Of a DNA stretch of 64,000 nucleotides, positions 1 to 13,005 are shown piece by piece. The translations under genes were made by a program, and so were the position numbers. Every line of letters starts with the position of its first letter. The first letter of the stretch is position 1. Source of the DNA: Pieris napi (taxonomy: Eukaryota > Arthropoda > Insecta > Lepidoptera > Pieridae); contig NC_062245.1 of assembly GCF_905475465.1 (NCBI RefSeq), forward strand, positions 7,316,001 to 7,380,000, in the 5' to 3' direction. The notes under the pieces were generated by a model that saw only the letters and a list, made by a program, of their open reading frames with translations, was not told the origin of the DNA and made no database searches.

Positions 1-117
1 TCCTGGTGCCCATGGGCCTAGACCAAGAGACCACAGGTGTTTTATTGTCTTGTAGAAATTTGCGAGTTATTCTTGAATATTACTGCTGCTAAAGGTTATG
101 AAGATTTTCTTTTTTTT

Positions 118-235
118 CAAGAACAGGTGGCTCGGGCAGGAGGCTAACCTTTACGTTAAGTGCCCATGGACACTCAATGCCAGAGGGCTCGAGTGCTTTG
201 CCGGCCTTTTAAATGGATTTCGGGAGGTCTAAGAG
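118..235 (-). mobile_element. LINE 3' fragment (CR1/jockey-like, lepidopteran type)
   Basis: The piece contains gggcaggaggctaac, gcccatggacactc, gccagagggctcg and gccggccttttaa, the same ordered words seen in six better copies in this window. It is degraded and truncated at both ends. Confidence 0.6.
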
Positions 236-599
236 ATAAGTGTACCTAACTGTTTTGGGATTATTTTGTCATTCTTTGCACTACAACTTTAATCCTTTCT
301 CATCATCTATTGGGCTGTTGGTAGCTTAGTTAATCGTGTCAGACAATCATGGAAATATGAACATATAATTGTTCTATAGTCTACCACCTAGCGCCCCTTT
401 TTAATTCGTCAAACAAGCCCAGATAACGTCCCCTAACTCAATTATAACACAATATCGTACCCTCATTGTACCAATGAGAATATGAAAACACTTTGTGGCT
501 TAGTACGCTATCAAAGATGAGTTTTATTGCTTTTATTTGTAATTTTCATATAGAAGCTTCAGAGTCTCACATCCCAGTACCACAAAACCCCAGATGGGT

Positions 600-745
600 A
601 CCAATAGACATTCTGTTAATGTCAACTAACACTTGTGTGTAAGGGAAAACATCGTGAGGAAATCGGCATGTTTCAAATCAAAAATCGACGACAAGTGTCA
701 GACAGAAGGCTGATCACCTACTTGTGTATGAAATAAAAAAATCGG
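600..745 (+). repeat. tRNA-derived SINE, degraded 3' part
   Basis: The words gaaaacatcgtgagga, ggcatgt and gaaggctgatcacctacttg match the SINE body seen intact at 20392-20690. The tRNA-like head is missing. Confidence 0.6.
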
Positions 746-1209
746 TTGTCTGTAAAGTCGGTTTACTGACGATAGTTGAACGTGACGTCATAAGAAAATA
801 CTGATGGAATGGTTGCATTTAAAAAAAAAATCAATTTTATTTGTTTGATAGATATTTTGTATGGATATAGAGAAGGAGGTAAATCGAAATCACAATTGAA
901 TTGATCAATTACATTTATTTGTACGCATAAATACAATTATGTCAATTTTTTAACGAACGAACGCGGATGCCGATTGTGCCGTTTTGTCGCTCGTTCCGCG
1001 CTCTCGCTTGCACTTCAAGCCTTAAATGGAACGCCTCAGAGCGAGGTAACGCCGCATGCGTCATGTGTTGTCGTGCGTGCAGCCGGCTCCATCGAATTAT
1101 AAGACCTTGTCACGTCAAAAATTATCGAAGAAAAGAATGCAATCTGAGGCCAATACAAGATTATAGAGCCACTGAAATATTATCATTAACATTACATTTC
1201 ATATCGTAC

Positions 1210-1400
1210 AACTAAGTAACCTACATAGCCACTGGGGCCTTCACGTCAGTGGTTAGACTAGTCGAGGATCCTCCCTTTAGGCCGAAGGAAGACCAGCACC
1301 TTCCTGGTTCCACAGTTACGTATAACATCCACACTCGGTGGCAAAAGAAATAAAGATATAAGAAACTAGCTTAAGCTAAGCTTAAGTATACATTGAGGCA
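1210..1400. repeat. Unclassified repeat shared with 2870-2960
   Basis: Both places contain a form of ttccacagttacgtataaca, tccacactcggtggcaaaag and, further on, aagtatacattga. The similarity runs for roughly 80 bp plus a separate short block. The class is unknown; ggggccttc and the Pro-codon-like composition suggest a LINE relic. Confidence 0.45.
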
Positions 1401-2514
1401 TTTTATTTCGATAGGAATACATTTTTTGCGTTACCGTCAGTAATGAAAGGAGCAGTAAGCAATTGATCAGAAGACGACCAAAGAATAGATATTAAGGACT
1501 GGTTGCGGTTAAATAGAAGAAGCGTTGCTTAATATCCTATTAATGATTTACGACAAAGTAAGAACTTTTTTACTCAATTGGTTTTAAATGTATGTGTGTA
1601 AGAATATTTATAAAGGAAAGTTATATTTATAAATAATTTTGATGAGATTTACGAGTCTTAGAAACTACAACTTTGTATGTCAAAATTCAAGACTTTTTGA
1701 CGTAAGAAAGTCTGACTTAGTGCTCAGATACGTCACTGAACTTGCAACGCCTTCAGTAGTCATAAATCTATAATCAAATTGTGCTTTAGATTGAAGCATG
1801 TTGATGTCTTGTTTTTCAACCAGACTATTTAACATATAAAAAAACAAACAATAAAACAGTCTGTTACAGAAACAAACAAAACAATTGCGCAACCACTTGT
1901 GACTGTAGTCATGTGTGCCAATGGATATTGTTTAACTAGGGTTGCCACTTTTATAATTATACGTTATTTTTTTATTAAATTGGATACAAGTCCTTTAGGC
2001 GCGTCAACGAGAATGTTATTGACAGGTTTTAAAGGAAAAAAAATAAAGATTTTATGTATTAGTGTTGTTAACATATATTATATACAGATAGTGTAACACT
2101 ACTGCGACCTGAAATCCGATGACGTGTCTCTTTTCGCGAAGATTTGAATTTACAAAAATCATTCAAATAAACTCCATAAAATCCCAATAAAAACTAGATT
2201 TTATCAGCCCTACGTGAGTGTATAAGGGGTGTGATAAAATTATATTACAATGACTATTCACCCCTGTTGTAACCCATCTGATCGTTTGATGCATTAATAT
2301 AATAGGACCGAATTAAATATTAATCTATTTATTTTGTCATTAAGATAAAAATCGTTATATTGTATTGAATTTAAGTGGATCATTGCATTTCGTTAAATGT
2401 ATGGTCATGTAGCGACACCTTATTGTCTACAAGGCACTGCGATGACGTCATACCCTGAAACGCGCTAACGAAGTTATTTCGCCCGCTAACGATATACTTC
2501 TCGACCTTTTTTTT

Positions 2515-2660
2515 GAGCTCAGGCAAACGGGCAGGAGGTTTACCTGATGTTAAGTGATACCGCCCATGGACAATCTCAATGCCAGAGGGCTCGCGAGCGC
2601 GATGCCGGGTTTTAAGAATTGGTATGCCATTTTCTGGAAGGATCCTAAGCCATTGGGGCC
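2515..2660 (-). mobile_element. LINE 3' fragment (CR1/jockey-like)
   Basis: The piece carries aaacgggcaggaggtttacc, gatgttaagtgataccgccc, gccagagggctcgcgag and ttttaagaattggtatgcc. It is a clear copy of the family found at 35040-35385. Confidence 0.7.
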
Positions 2661-2822
2661 TTCGTTTAAGTATTACGTTAAAGCACTAAAGTGTTCTTAT
2701 TTGGTGATTACGTCAACAGTAATTATTTAAATCGATGTGGATCTTCGAGTATTCCTACAAAAAATTAATACGTTTATGTATTATTATTTTTGAGAGCCTT
2801 GCTTACTTTTTGACAAGAAGAT

Positions 2823-2835
2823 GGGGGGGGGGGGG
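2823..2835 (+). repeat. Homopolymer run of 13 G
   Basis: An uninterrupted G run in an AT-rich setting, prone to length error in assembly. Confidence 0.9.
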
Positions 2836-3004
2836 ATATATTGCAGTAAATCTGCGTACGTAATAAACGGAAGAGCAGCACCATCCTTGCTCCAAGTCAC
2901 ATATAACGTCCACACCCGCTGGCAAAAGAAATAACGAATTAAGTATACATTGATTGGTACCAAAGCACGTAGCTAGTATACGTTACGCGTATCCCAATTA
3001 AGTG

Positions 3005-3215
3005 ACAAGTGGATAGGGGGGCAAAACAGCCAATGGGACTCCCAAAAAGGGAAGGTATCGCAGACCATGGACACCCATTTTAGTGGGTGCCGGTTTTTGA
3101 TGGAGTATGCTCTTTTAATAATGGTAGGTCGTACCTCCCAGGGAAGACCCCCACCGGAAGTTCCACAGTTCGCTAGTTCGTAAAAGAAAAGTCTAGTGAA
3201 GCGGAGCGCGCTAAA
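3005..3215 (-). mobile_element. LINE 3' fragment, second family
   Basis: The piece has aacagccaatgggactccca, aaaagggaaggtatcgcaga, accatggacacccattt and gtacctcccagggaagac. It resembles, from memory, another lepidopteran non-LTR 3' region. It shares only the overall layout with the main family. Confidence 0.5.
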
Positions 3216-3219
3216 GATA

Positions 3220-5490
3220 TTAAAAGAACTACCTACATCGAAATTTGGGTTTATTGTTAGATGATATTACTAAGTACCTAATAACTAAAGAAAACAAAGA
3301 CAATACTACCAAATAACTAATTAAAATAATTTTAAGACATCAATAGTAAGGTTGGAGGTTAAAATATAATAAATATTTAAACAAAAATAAACAAACAAAT
3401 GTTTTAATCGTTAAAATTTTCCATCCCATCAATTACATGCGAATCAAACTATGCGTGAGAAATTCAATAGACCAATTCGCAATGGGCCCATACCCCATGC
3501 CCCTAATTTATATCTCTTTTGAACAAGATGTTAGCCATTGAGTAATGTCAAGTGCGACTGCAGATTATGGGAATCACGCCTCGGTACCATATCTAAAAGA
3601 GCCTATATCACTTACAAACGTTCATTGAAAAAACAACTTTATTGCATTGGATTAAAGTACATTTTGTATTGTAACAAGTAAACGTATAAGCAATTACTAC
3701 AATGCATGTTGTAAGGTATTTAGTTCGGTATTCATAGTATTCTATTTTTAACTTTATTTCGTGTAGTTAGAGTTGATTTTTTATTATACAATAGAATCAA
3801 TATCAAACAACAGTTAACACCGGTGATCCCCCGGGAGTTTAGGCCCCAAACCCCAAAGTGGGGCGGCACTTGTTAGTTTGGGAATTACAAAGTATTGGGG
3901 AGGTTTTATGAGTTAATAAAAAGTGGAAATTGGTGTGCTGTGAGAGATTCACTTTGATGATTTCATTGTTTTCAGTTTGGACTATTCCCGTCTGTGAATG
4001 AGTAGGTATGCCAATGAACCATACTTTATGAAGGTAATAAGCCAGTCCTGGGTTCGATTCACCGGTAATCACTTTGCTTAAGTAGTTTGCAGGTAAATAG
4101 TTAATAGTGCATTAACTATTTACCTGCTTATGTGAAACTTATCGAATTACGTCATTTTGAGTATTCAGAGAAAGTTCCACCCATCAATGTTTTGACCGTG
4201 ACAAGTGATGCTTAACTTTAGAAATATTTTATTATAGATAAAACTAAGAAACATAATAGCCATGAGCGTGGGAGTTTAGATAGTTTCGCGTGACGATTTA
4301 CAAACATACATAATTCCTCTCTAGAGACTCAAAGGGATTAAAGACCATATCAGTTGACCCCTCACATAATATTAATTCATATAAACTAAAGGCGATGTGA
4401 GGTAGTCGGGTGTCATGTTATGTTGGTCACAATTATTCGCACGGAAATTTGATATTCTTGATATGAATCAATTTTGATCTCAATTATGATTGTAGAGAGA
4501 TTAGTGATGATTTTACATGAAATCACCAGAGACACTAAAATGTGTCTATTACACTCAATCATCCAATACTATATTACAATCATACAATCCAGCACCTCGT
4601 TAATAGGAACACAAAAATGTATGATAGAAATTTATCATACAATTATATTAGTAATAATTATTAAAGAAATGAAATATTCGTAAATGAAAATAATAATAAT
4701 AATAGTAATATTAAGGGACTGTTTTACAATGTACGGATAAGTTCTACATAAGTTCCAAATTAGCTATGTGTTACTTATTGGAAGGATAAACACTATTGTT
4801 GCGTTTCACGACTGTCAGATAGCTATTCGTCACATAATGTCCATCATAAGTTATGAGTCCGATGAAGTGTCAAATAGCACAATAATTTATCTTCCAAATA
4901 ATTTATGTGTTGCATAGCTATTTGTTACTTTATCCATACATTGTGAAACAGACCCTAAGTCATATACGTACATATATATAAAGCCAAATGGTTTTAAAAT
5001 CGTATAAACGCAACAATTCGACAGCGGCTCTATACATCCAAGTGTTGACATCTTCTGAATATTTGAGTGCAAGACGTGGGTCAACTGTCATCTGTCAAAG
5101 TCATTTAACTTTAAATTCACTCTTTCGTAGGGGGTATAAAAGCGTTATCGAGTTGGGGCGATAATGATGGGGAAGAGAATTTTTAAATTGTACTTTAAAT
5201 ATTTAACGACTGGCTGGTCTTTGTGCGCTCAAAATGGTTAAATCTAAAATTAACTATAGATAATAATATTATCTGGAGTAATTAAAAATCTAACTTATAA
5301 ACGAAGAACAAAGTTTTATACATAATTTATTAGTAGTAGTTATTTGTAGAGTGTCGCGTCTCTGGGAAATTATTTTTGTTTCGGTTTGGTAGGCAAACAA
5401 AGAGCCATAAAAATGATAAAAAAACAGAATAATGAGAAAATAGGACAAATATGTGTCCGATCTTGGGTTACCAATAAAGCTGTTTTTCAA
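3220..5490. other. AT-rich intergenic DNA, no gene seen
   Basis: Only short chance frames and the hairpin at 4089 are present. A tRNA-like word (gggttcgattcaccgg, near 4050) may be the B box of an old SINE, but no A box could be placed. Confidence 0.4.
4089..4127. repeat. 17-bp perfect hairpin
   Basis: The left arm gcaggtaaatagttaat (4089-4105) and right arm attaactatttacctgc (4111-4127) are perfect complements around a 5-nt loop. It may be a small foldback relic. Confidence 0.7.
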
Positions 5491-5499
5491 TTCATATAT

Positions 5500-5706
5500 T
5501 TAATACGGCCAGTCAAACTGCCCGCGTTTGTGATGGCGGACGGGTCAAAAACGGCCTTACTTGGAATAGCCAAGAGAGAAGTAAAAGGTTAGGACGGAAC
5601 AGAAACCTGGATAGATGAAATAAAAGAGATAGCGGGGAAAGATTGGAAAATAGTAGCGAATATAAGACACAATTTTAAAGAGGCCTTCACTACGTACGAG
5701 TACTAG
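5500..5706 (+). pseudogene. Non-LTR retrotransposon reverse-transcriptase C-terminus, degraded
   Basis: The frame ending at 5706 reads WIDEIKEIAGKDWKIVANIR and then HNFKEAFTTYEY-stop. It matches the typical RTE/Dong-type end (RWxDDIxxVAGxxWxxxAQDR...EAF). The preceding segment (MADGSKTALLGIAKREVKG, another frame) corresponds to the usual upstream part, so a frameshift separates them. Confidence 0.55.
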
Positions 5707-6404
5707 TATTAAATATAATAATAACATAAACTTAATTTACATTATACTAGATAAATGCTATTTTTATTTTATTTTGTACTTAGATTGAAGTCGTTGATTT
5801 CCCATATCATTCATACATGGGCACGGTAATGGCAGGTGTGTATTTGAAAAATATTAATAAGTTAAAGAGATTTTCACTACACATAAAGTGTTTGAGGTGG
5901 TTTAATACGACTGCGGTCCCGTAATGAGTCGGGGTACGATCCTCGTTTGTCCTACACAGCTCTGGAATATTATGGAGAAGTCAAATATTTTTATAAATGT
6001 AAAATTGTCTAACTAAACTATACATTACTTACTAATTTTGAAATAAGTTTATATTTATTAACTTATTTAATTATTTACTAAAACGTTAAAAAAGTCCTAT
6101 TACTTAAGAATTAACTATAGGTAAACCTTGAGTTTGCGTAATAGAGAGTTAAAATAATTATCAATCTTGCTAATAGGACTGACTGTTCTCCAAGGCACCT
6201 ACATCCAAAATATTTCGGAAATCAAATAATGAAAATAGTACCAATAAACGTTTGTACGCACATCTCAACACACGAAGTGTTAACTATACAGAACTACGAA
6301 TACTCTTTGAATATGTTTCGTATAGTCGACTATTAATAGTTAATAGAAAGTATTCTTAAAACTAAAAAAAAGTATATTTGGCTTTAGCATGATATTCCCG
6401 GTTG

Positions 6405-6575
6405 TGAACAAATGGACTTCGTTTCTATGTGCGCATTTAACATTCGCTCGACCGGTGAAGGAAAACATCGTGAGGAAACCGGCTTGCCTTAGACCCAAAA
6501 AGTCAAGCATGTGTTAGGCTCAGAACGCTGATTACTTGCCTATTAGATTGACAAAGGATCAAAAAACAAAAGTCA
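6405..6575 (+). repeat. tRNA-derived SINE, headless copy
   Basis: The copy contains gtgcgcatttaacattcgct, ggtgaaggaaaacatcgtga, cttagacccaaaaagtc and acttgcctattagattgaca. It lacks the A and B box head. Confidence 0.7.
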
Positions 6576-6838
6576 AAAGTCAAAAATCATTTATTCATAT
6601 AGGTTGTCCTATCAGCAGGAGGCATGGTGAAATAGGAGCACGCACTTACATTCTCGTGGGAACAACACGCAAATACACAGTCGAAATAACTAACATCACC
6701 GCATACACGAATTCAAGTACGGTGAAACAGTCACCACAAGTAGCACCCGTTCACGAGTATGACGCATGGCCAGCCATCGGCCCCCTCGCCATATTTTACG
6801 GAGAGAGACAACCCGACGCATGGACGCCGCTACAAGCA

Positions 6839-6943
6839 ATGACATTTAAGCGAGCATGACGATCCTTGAAATTTGAATTGGCTACATAAGAAAATAATAA
6901 TAATACTAATTATACTGAAATAATTTGATACCATCATGAGTTT
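6839..6943 (+). repeat. Unclassified repeat, uninterrupted copy
   Basis: The stretch gacatttaagcgagcatgac through aaataatttgatacca is shared with 9823-10243, where a 318-bp element is inserted. This copy serves as the empty site. Confidence 0.75.
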
Positions 6944-7299
6944 GCAGATACAGAAATCCGAGACCAAAAAGTTTGTAGCGCCACTCATTTATTCATTATT
7001 TATTTTAACTAAACGTATGTCCTAATTTTGCAGATCACGCCCGTTTACGCCACGTTATAAGACAACTGCTGGTTATTTAGAAATAATCGCTTTCCTTTAG
7101 GCGTTTGAATTATAACGGTGTAATTTGTCACATCCACATAGCCTAAGCTGCATGTTTCACTCAAATTACGCCCGCGTGCTGGATTATATTTGATGTGGTG
7201 CTAATCAGTCTCACTTACCAGCTAATTGCTTTCCGCATACCTATATTACAGGTATGATACCTAAATTTCCACTGTTTTCTTCTAATGTTTATATTGTAA

Positions 7300-7600
7300 C
7301 TTTACAGAAATTCCTTAAATAAAGTTAAATTAGAAAAAGTTTAACAAAAGGCTTTTATTATCATAGATATTAATACAATTATTTCATTTTACCTTATTAC
7401 TTCTAAGATTATTACAGAATTTCATTAATTGTAATAAAATTATTACTATCATTGTTATCGTTATTATATATTTTTGTTATTAAAGGCTTCGAATCTCTTC
7501 GCATCAACCGTGGTAGGGACAAGAAAAAGATGCGCGTAACCGACAAATGTGACGGTAATTTTTTTTCCAACGCCGATAAAGAATTTTCACTTCAATAAGG
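7300..7600 (+). repeat. MITE-like repeat related to 16833-17219, opposite orientation
   Basis: Words shared in inverted order include ggcttcgaatctcttcg, catcaaccgtggtaggga, gacaagaaaaagatg and ccaacgccgataaagaa. The right end is the GAAGT-type near-palindrome (gaattttcacttc); the left end is not conserved. Confidence 0.7.
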
Positions 7601-7869
7601 CGCTGGTTAAAGAGAGGCGACGTCTGTCATACCGTACCAACAGGTATTTAGAAGTTTAAGGCTAAATTTAAATACCAGTAGCCCTTTTGGACGATATTTG
7701 TCACTAAAGATAATCATTATTCTAGGTAGGTCTTCTGTGATTCTTACACGACGTCAATTTTTACGTATACATAGCAAATTTTCTCACGAGCCTACAAATG
7801 GCTCAGTATTAATAGCGATTAGAAGCATTGATCCCCAGTCGGAGCTTGATTGACTAGGCTAACACTACT

Positions 7870-8056
7870 CTGGGGAGTGAGAATGTAAATCGAAAAACAA
7901 AACGATTGTGCGCTCCGTTACATTGTGGTTGGTCAACAGCATACTGGTCTAATACGCGTCACGTGACGTGATGCGTCATGTCAACTCCATTTGACCAATC
8001 ACAAAACGCACATTGCGTTGCGTTCATTCGTTTCTGATTTACCTTCTCACCCCCAG
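7870..8056. mobile_element. 187-bp foldback MITE
   Basis: Arms of about 65 bp (7870-7936 and 7991-8056) are imperfect inverted repeats: left begins ctggggagtgagaatgtaaa, and right, reversed, begins ctgggggtgagaaggtaaat. The centre carries the palindromic word cgtcacgtgacg. No ORF is present. Confidence 0.75.
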
Positions 8057-8199
8057 CTCCCATACACCATCGTCGAGACGTAAAATAAAAATCTATCGGC
8101 GCTACCGTTCTTTAAGGGTTGAGACCGTTGAGGTAGCGCTTACGATTGTAACCGTTTCTTCGATTATTTTTATTTATAGACAAGTGTAGGTTTTTGTAT

Positions 8200-8285
8200 C
8201 AGTCACATGTCATCGTCTGTACATATCGTCACAGCTGGAGTTCGAACGCACGACCTGAAGGATGAGAGATGACCTATATAGACTT
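8200..8285 (-). repeat. tRNA-derived SINE head fragment
   Basis: On the minus strand the segment reads like the SINE head around its B box (tcaggtcgtgcgttcgaact). It is short and diverged. Confidence 0.4.
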
Positions 8286-9524
8286 TACTCAATTTTTTTA
8301 ATAACTAATCAAAACATAGCGTGACCAATTGCACATTAATCAGTGTCTCAGTCAATCTGATTGACGTGTCGTGACGAATACACCCAAATATTTCTGTCAA
8401 CGTCACTGTCATACTTATACTATGTCCATGTTATAATGGCCCGTTTTCTATATATTTAAGTATTTCTCACAAACAATATAAATACTTTAAATCCAACAGT
8501 GGTTTAACTTTTAACACTAACGTAAAAATTCTTCTCAAGAGTGCGAAAAATGCACTCCTAAGGATACTAATTCAGATCTCAAGCGCTAATCTCGTCTTGA
8601 GTGCTGTCATATGTTAAATTTCATACAGAAAATTATTTTCACACCTCCTGAAACTAGGTTTTTAAGTTTGATGGACGTTCTAGAATACGGGTCTGAGATT
8701 TTGAAACGTCACGTTAACTAATACATCAAAAATATATTAGATCTTGACATATGAGGACATAGTTTCTGGATTTCACCCACAATGAAAGCGGAATCTATAG
8801 TAAGAACATTTTATTTTATTTAAGCTTTATTGTAAATATTTGTCTTTCCAAGGAAAACAGCACCCTCAATATAACTACGAAAAAAAAAATTGTTAACTTA
8901 ACAGAATAGTAAAAGTAGTTTTGTATGAATACTTATGCAGCGGTCCAATCAGATATTATTCGTCCTATACTATATATTAATACTATAGGATCTGTACGTT
9001 CCTACTGCCAGAAACTGACATTAACGTTTAATAAAACAGAAAATAATAAATAAAACAGAAAAAAATAAATCATTACAATTAACAAAACTTAGAAAAGGAA
9101 TACTAAAGCTTGTGAAAGATAATGGCTTCGAAGTAGGTAGATGACAAAACGCCTAACATTCGGTAAATCAAAACTTTAGCCTCAAACGTGCCAAGATAAA
9201 TCGATATGGCAATAGTCCTAACACGCTACAACAATTATCGAGCGACAAGTCTCAAGTTCGATTCCCCGCAGTTCGTTTTAGGCTAATTCGGAGTTTGTCA
9301 CGCGATCATTAAATGAACGTAAAAAGATAAAGTTCTGCTAACACATGTCAATTTAATCTCGTTATTAATTAACTTGTTTTTAAATACATAAATATAATTA
9401 AGTCCGTGAGTTCCTTGCTCTCATTTTTTTTAAGTTTGAATAAATGCTAAGTTAAGTGTGAGCTTATAAAAATATGATTGTATAACATTTTATCTTTTTG
9501 TTTTATTTATCTATATTATCGCGC

Positions 9525-9745
9525 CTTTTTCCAAAGGCAGAGACCACGAATCTCCACTTGCTATGGTCCTGATATTATACCTCTCTTCATCCACTTTCAT
9601 GATATGCAACAGGGATTCTTGTCGGTGTCTATGTCTATGTGTGCTACTCTATAGTCTATGGGTACTTTTAACTCTCCAGTAACCTTCAGTCTCCAAGTTA
9701 CGGTTAACTTCTCATTCTTCCGTATTACATGGAATCCTTGTCATT
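9525..9745. repeat. Unclassified repeat shared with 24065-24310
   Basis: The copies share cgcctttttccraargc, gatcacgaaactccacttgc-like words, and tatgggtacttttaa. The type is familiar from lepidopteran genomes but I cannot class it. Confidence 0.45.
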
Positions 9746-9895
9746 ATGTCATCCTATTATTTTTATGAATATAATTATTAGGGGTACTTAGAATATCAGT
9801 ATTTTATATTATTTTATAGTCTGACATTTAAGCGAGCATGACGATCTTTGAAATGTGAACTTGGCTACATAAAAAAAAAAAATAATACTAAATTA

Positions 9896-10213
9896 CTAGC
9901 TGACCGGGCAAACGTCGTTTTGCCATGTATAGCATTTATAATAAAAAAATAGAGGTTGATCGTAGAGGGGTGAAAGTTAGGGGTTGTATGTATTTTTTAA
10001 TGCTGTACCATAAAAAAAATAAAACAGAAAAAAATATCCAAAAATTAAAAAAAAAAAATTTAGGGGTGGACTACCCTTAACATTTAGGGGGATGAAAAAT
10101 AGATGTTGTCCGATTCTCAGACATACCCAATATGCACACAAAATTTCATGAGAATCGGTCGAGCCGTCTCGGAGGAGTTTAACCACAAACACCGCGACAC
10201 GAGAATTTTATAT
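9896..10213 (+). mobile_element. 318-bp interspersed element (RTE-tail or SINE-like) with 11-bp target duplication
   Basis: The element starts ctagctgaccgggcaaacgt and ends cgacacgagaattttatat. It is flanked by atactaaatta at 9885-9895 and 10214-10224. It contains atgagaatcggtcgagccgt, typical of RTE-type 3' ends. It interrupts the repeat that is whole at 6839-6943. Confidence 0.8.
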
Positions 10214-10599
10214 ATACTAAATTATACTGAAATAATTTGATACCACATGGATCACGGCTTACATTAAAACAATCGTGGATGTTGACGATCGCCCCAGAGT
10301 CTGGAAATGCAGCTGAGAGATTCGGTCGCGTTACCTCTTTATACTGAAGCAAATCATATCCATATTTGATCCTTATCTCTAAAAATATCGTTTCGATATT
10401 AAAAAGTTTATTTATCTATTCTTACAATAACTAAATACTGAAAGAATAGAAAACCGATTAATACCAATATATACCTAGTAACAAGACGACATAAAACCTA
10501 AATCTTTTTATGACTAATTATGTAGATATACAACAATCCTAGCGAATTCAGCCAGCTATTAAATAGATCAGTCACACATGAAATAGTATTAAGGGGGCA

Positions 10600-10920
10600 T
10601 AAATGGTGGTAAATTTGTACGCTCGCGGCACTGCTGGCATTTGCGACCGCTTACCACGCCGAGTGTGATTATTGGCTACTGCCGTTAAGTTCAAATACTC
10701 TTTAATGGTGGAGCGAATTCCAAATAAATTTACTAAATATATTTCATCGTTTTCTTATTCTTTTAGTGCCTCTCCATTGCTGAAGCTCGGAAGTCTCGTG
10801 AAGCGTGTCTTGTCCTGTGCCAGATGCAGTAACTATTCCGCAGTCGCAGTCGCTTCCGTCCACTTCCTTACCTGGATTTTATCCATTATATGTAAGGCAT
10901 GGAGGCCTTATTACTCTTCT
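10600..10920. other. GC-richer unclassified segment, possible LINE relic
   Basis: The segment stands out by composition (tacgctcgcggcactgctgg, cagtcgcagtcgcttccgtc) from AT-rich flanks. A short open frame crosses it but shows no recognisable domain. Confidence 0.3.
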
Positions 10921-12469
10921 TAGATTCCCATAAAACCTTAGAATACCATATTATGGTGAATTAAGAGTTTCTCGTCTGTTCTTCTAGTCCGCCACACACC
11001 CTTGATGGGAATACTTACAGTACCTACCTACGTATAAATTTGAAATCGTCTAACGATTTTGATATTTATACTATACAATAGTTACAAAGTTATATTTTGA
11101 CTCGCTGTAATTTGATATAATCCCCCATATCTTTATATGCGCTTAAAGGTAAACCGAAAATACCCCTAAACGTTTCAAATGACTACAAAACCTCAAATTA
11201 GTTTGAAAAAACAAAATGACAATCGTCTTCGAATAAACGAAATCGATTTGAATGATTTCCGTCCAAACGCTCGAATTAACGACAGTTCGGTGATATACAT
11301 TATACAGGATGCATTAAACTTTTGACTGACTGAACTGAACATAAAAAGCATGACATAGATAAAGAACATTTAAGAAACCTTTATTTGTGATAGAATCAGT
11401 TAGTTTCGTCTCGGACTTTGCCTCCAACCAATAACTTTAACATAGAAAAAGGTAAGTATGGACGCTTGCGTCTATGAACACGAATGAACAAATTTATTGC
11501 GCTATACTTCACAGTTCCACTAACTTTAGATAATAAAGTATTTACGATACCTACATAGTAATAAATATACCTAATTAAAAATGGATTAATACAAAATTAA
11601 ACGAAATATAGTTTTTCCCTGTAGCAGTGTACGTTTAATACTGGCTGGCTCGCTGTATTTCGGTACTTATTGCGCGAGGAAAGCATCAGCTTTGGGGTCA
11701 TCGGTACAATACCAGCTTAAATCTGTAATCGCCTGTGCACTTGAACCCCACGGCCCAAAAGTCTACTTCAAAGGGAACATAATCAAAGTTGCATAAATAC
11801 TTTTTTAGAATACTTAAGAAAACCCCCTGTATAGTTCTTAGTAATCCAACATTAATGATCTGCGGTGTAAGGATAATAGTTATACGTGACTTCTGTGCCG
11901 TTATTAGGGACTTTTTTGTTACTAATGGGTTACATTCGGGACTATTTCAATTGCGGTTTTGACTTTATGAAAATAACTTTAATGGAGACAATTTTAATAT
12001 TATTTACTGACTTGAAACGTTGACGTTATTATCGAGGATCATTTGTGGAACTTTAATTAAAGGTATAGAGAGAGAGATAGAGACTTAACTCCTGAAATCG
12101 TACGTTTGAGACCCGGTTGTCCATTGAACTTTTTTCTGTGGTTCCAGCAAGTGTACATATATGTTTTCAAAATGGCTTGACTATTAAGGAAAGTATCTAA
12201 GTATCTAGGAACAGATTTAAAGCCAAGACCCGTACAAGTTTGTGTCACCACCTGTTTCTTAAAGTTAAATAGTCGAAATTAATTAATTTCGTTTTAATAT
12301 TATTTTTATTAATTTTTATTATTACTATGCAGGTTATGAAAATTGTAATTACTGTATATTTGATTGTTATGATTACTAATAAAGTTACATTTAGTAGATA
12401 GTCGAACAATTTAATCCTAAATCAGAAGTCAGCTGCTTGAAGATTTTGTGAAAAATTTAAAACAAAGGT

Positions 12470-12700
12470 TTGTTCCTTAGATATCTGTATCTGTTTTACA
12501 ATCGTTTGTTTTATTAAAAAAGTAAGTTGATGATCAGCCCTCTGTGTCTGACACATCGTAGACTTTTTGGTCTAAGTCACACCGGTGTCCTCACTGTTTT
12601 CCTTCACCGTCCGAGCGAGTTTTATATAGAAAGTCGGTTGCAGCACAGTCGGGGTACGAACCTATGACCGGCAAGAGCCACTAGGTCAACACGGCTCGAA
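12470..12700 (-). repeat. tRNA-derived SINE, diverged full-length copy
   Basis: Read on the minus strand it runs from the head (agccgtgttgacctagtggc) through the body gaaaacagtgaggacaccgg to the tail acagatacagatat. A and B boxes are recognisable but mutated. Confidence 0.65.
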
Positions 12701-12794
12701 ATCAAAGGAAATAACATATTTATTTTGTTCTCTAAAATAGGTATATTAAACTTATGTCACACGCTTGTACCGGAACGACGGCATATTTTTTTTA

Positions 12795-12910
12795 TAGAAT
12801 AGGGGGCTAATGGACAGGAATTTCACCTAATTTTAAATGTGCCCATGGACACTTTCAAGAAGTGCTCGCGAGTGCGCTGCCGGCCTTTTAAAATTGGTAC
12901 GCTCTTTTAT
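12795..12910 (-). mobile_element. LINE 3' fragment (CR1/jockey-like)
   Basis: The piece has gtgcccatggacact, gctcgcgagtgcgctgccgg and ttttaaaattggtacgctc in the family order. Confidence 0.65.
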
Positions 12911-12969
12911 TGAAGCATAATATATCAACTTAAATATTTATCATTCTAATCTCATGGTTTTATTTGTGA

Positions 12970-13005
12970 TTTGGTACGTACGTACTACGTACCGTACCGT
13001 ACGCA
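12970..13005. repeat. Short palindromic tandem of ACGT/GTAC words
   Basis: The sequence ggtacgtacgtactacgtac followed by cgtaccgtacg is a small self-complementary cryptic repeat. Confidence 0.7.

Noticed and set aside
967..1215. 82-codon open frame
   Set aside because: Low-similarity frame over a GC-richer patch, no domain, no splice or promoter support; more likely a repeat relic.
6536..6859. 107-codon open frame
   Set aside because: Begins in a SINE body and ends in the repeat shared with 9823; a composite of repeats, not a gene.
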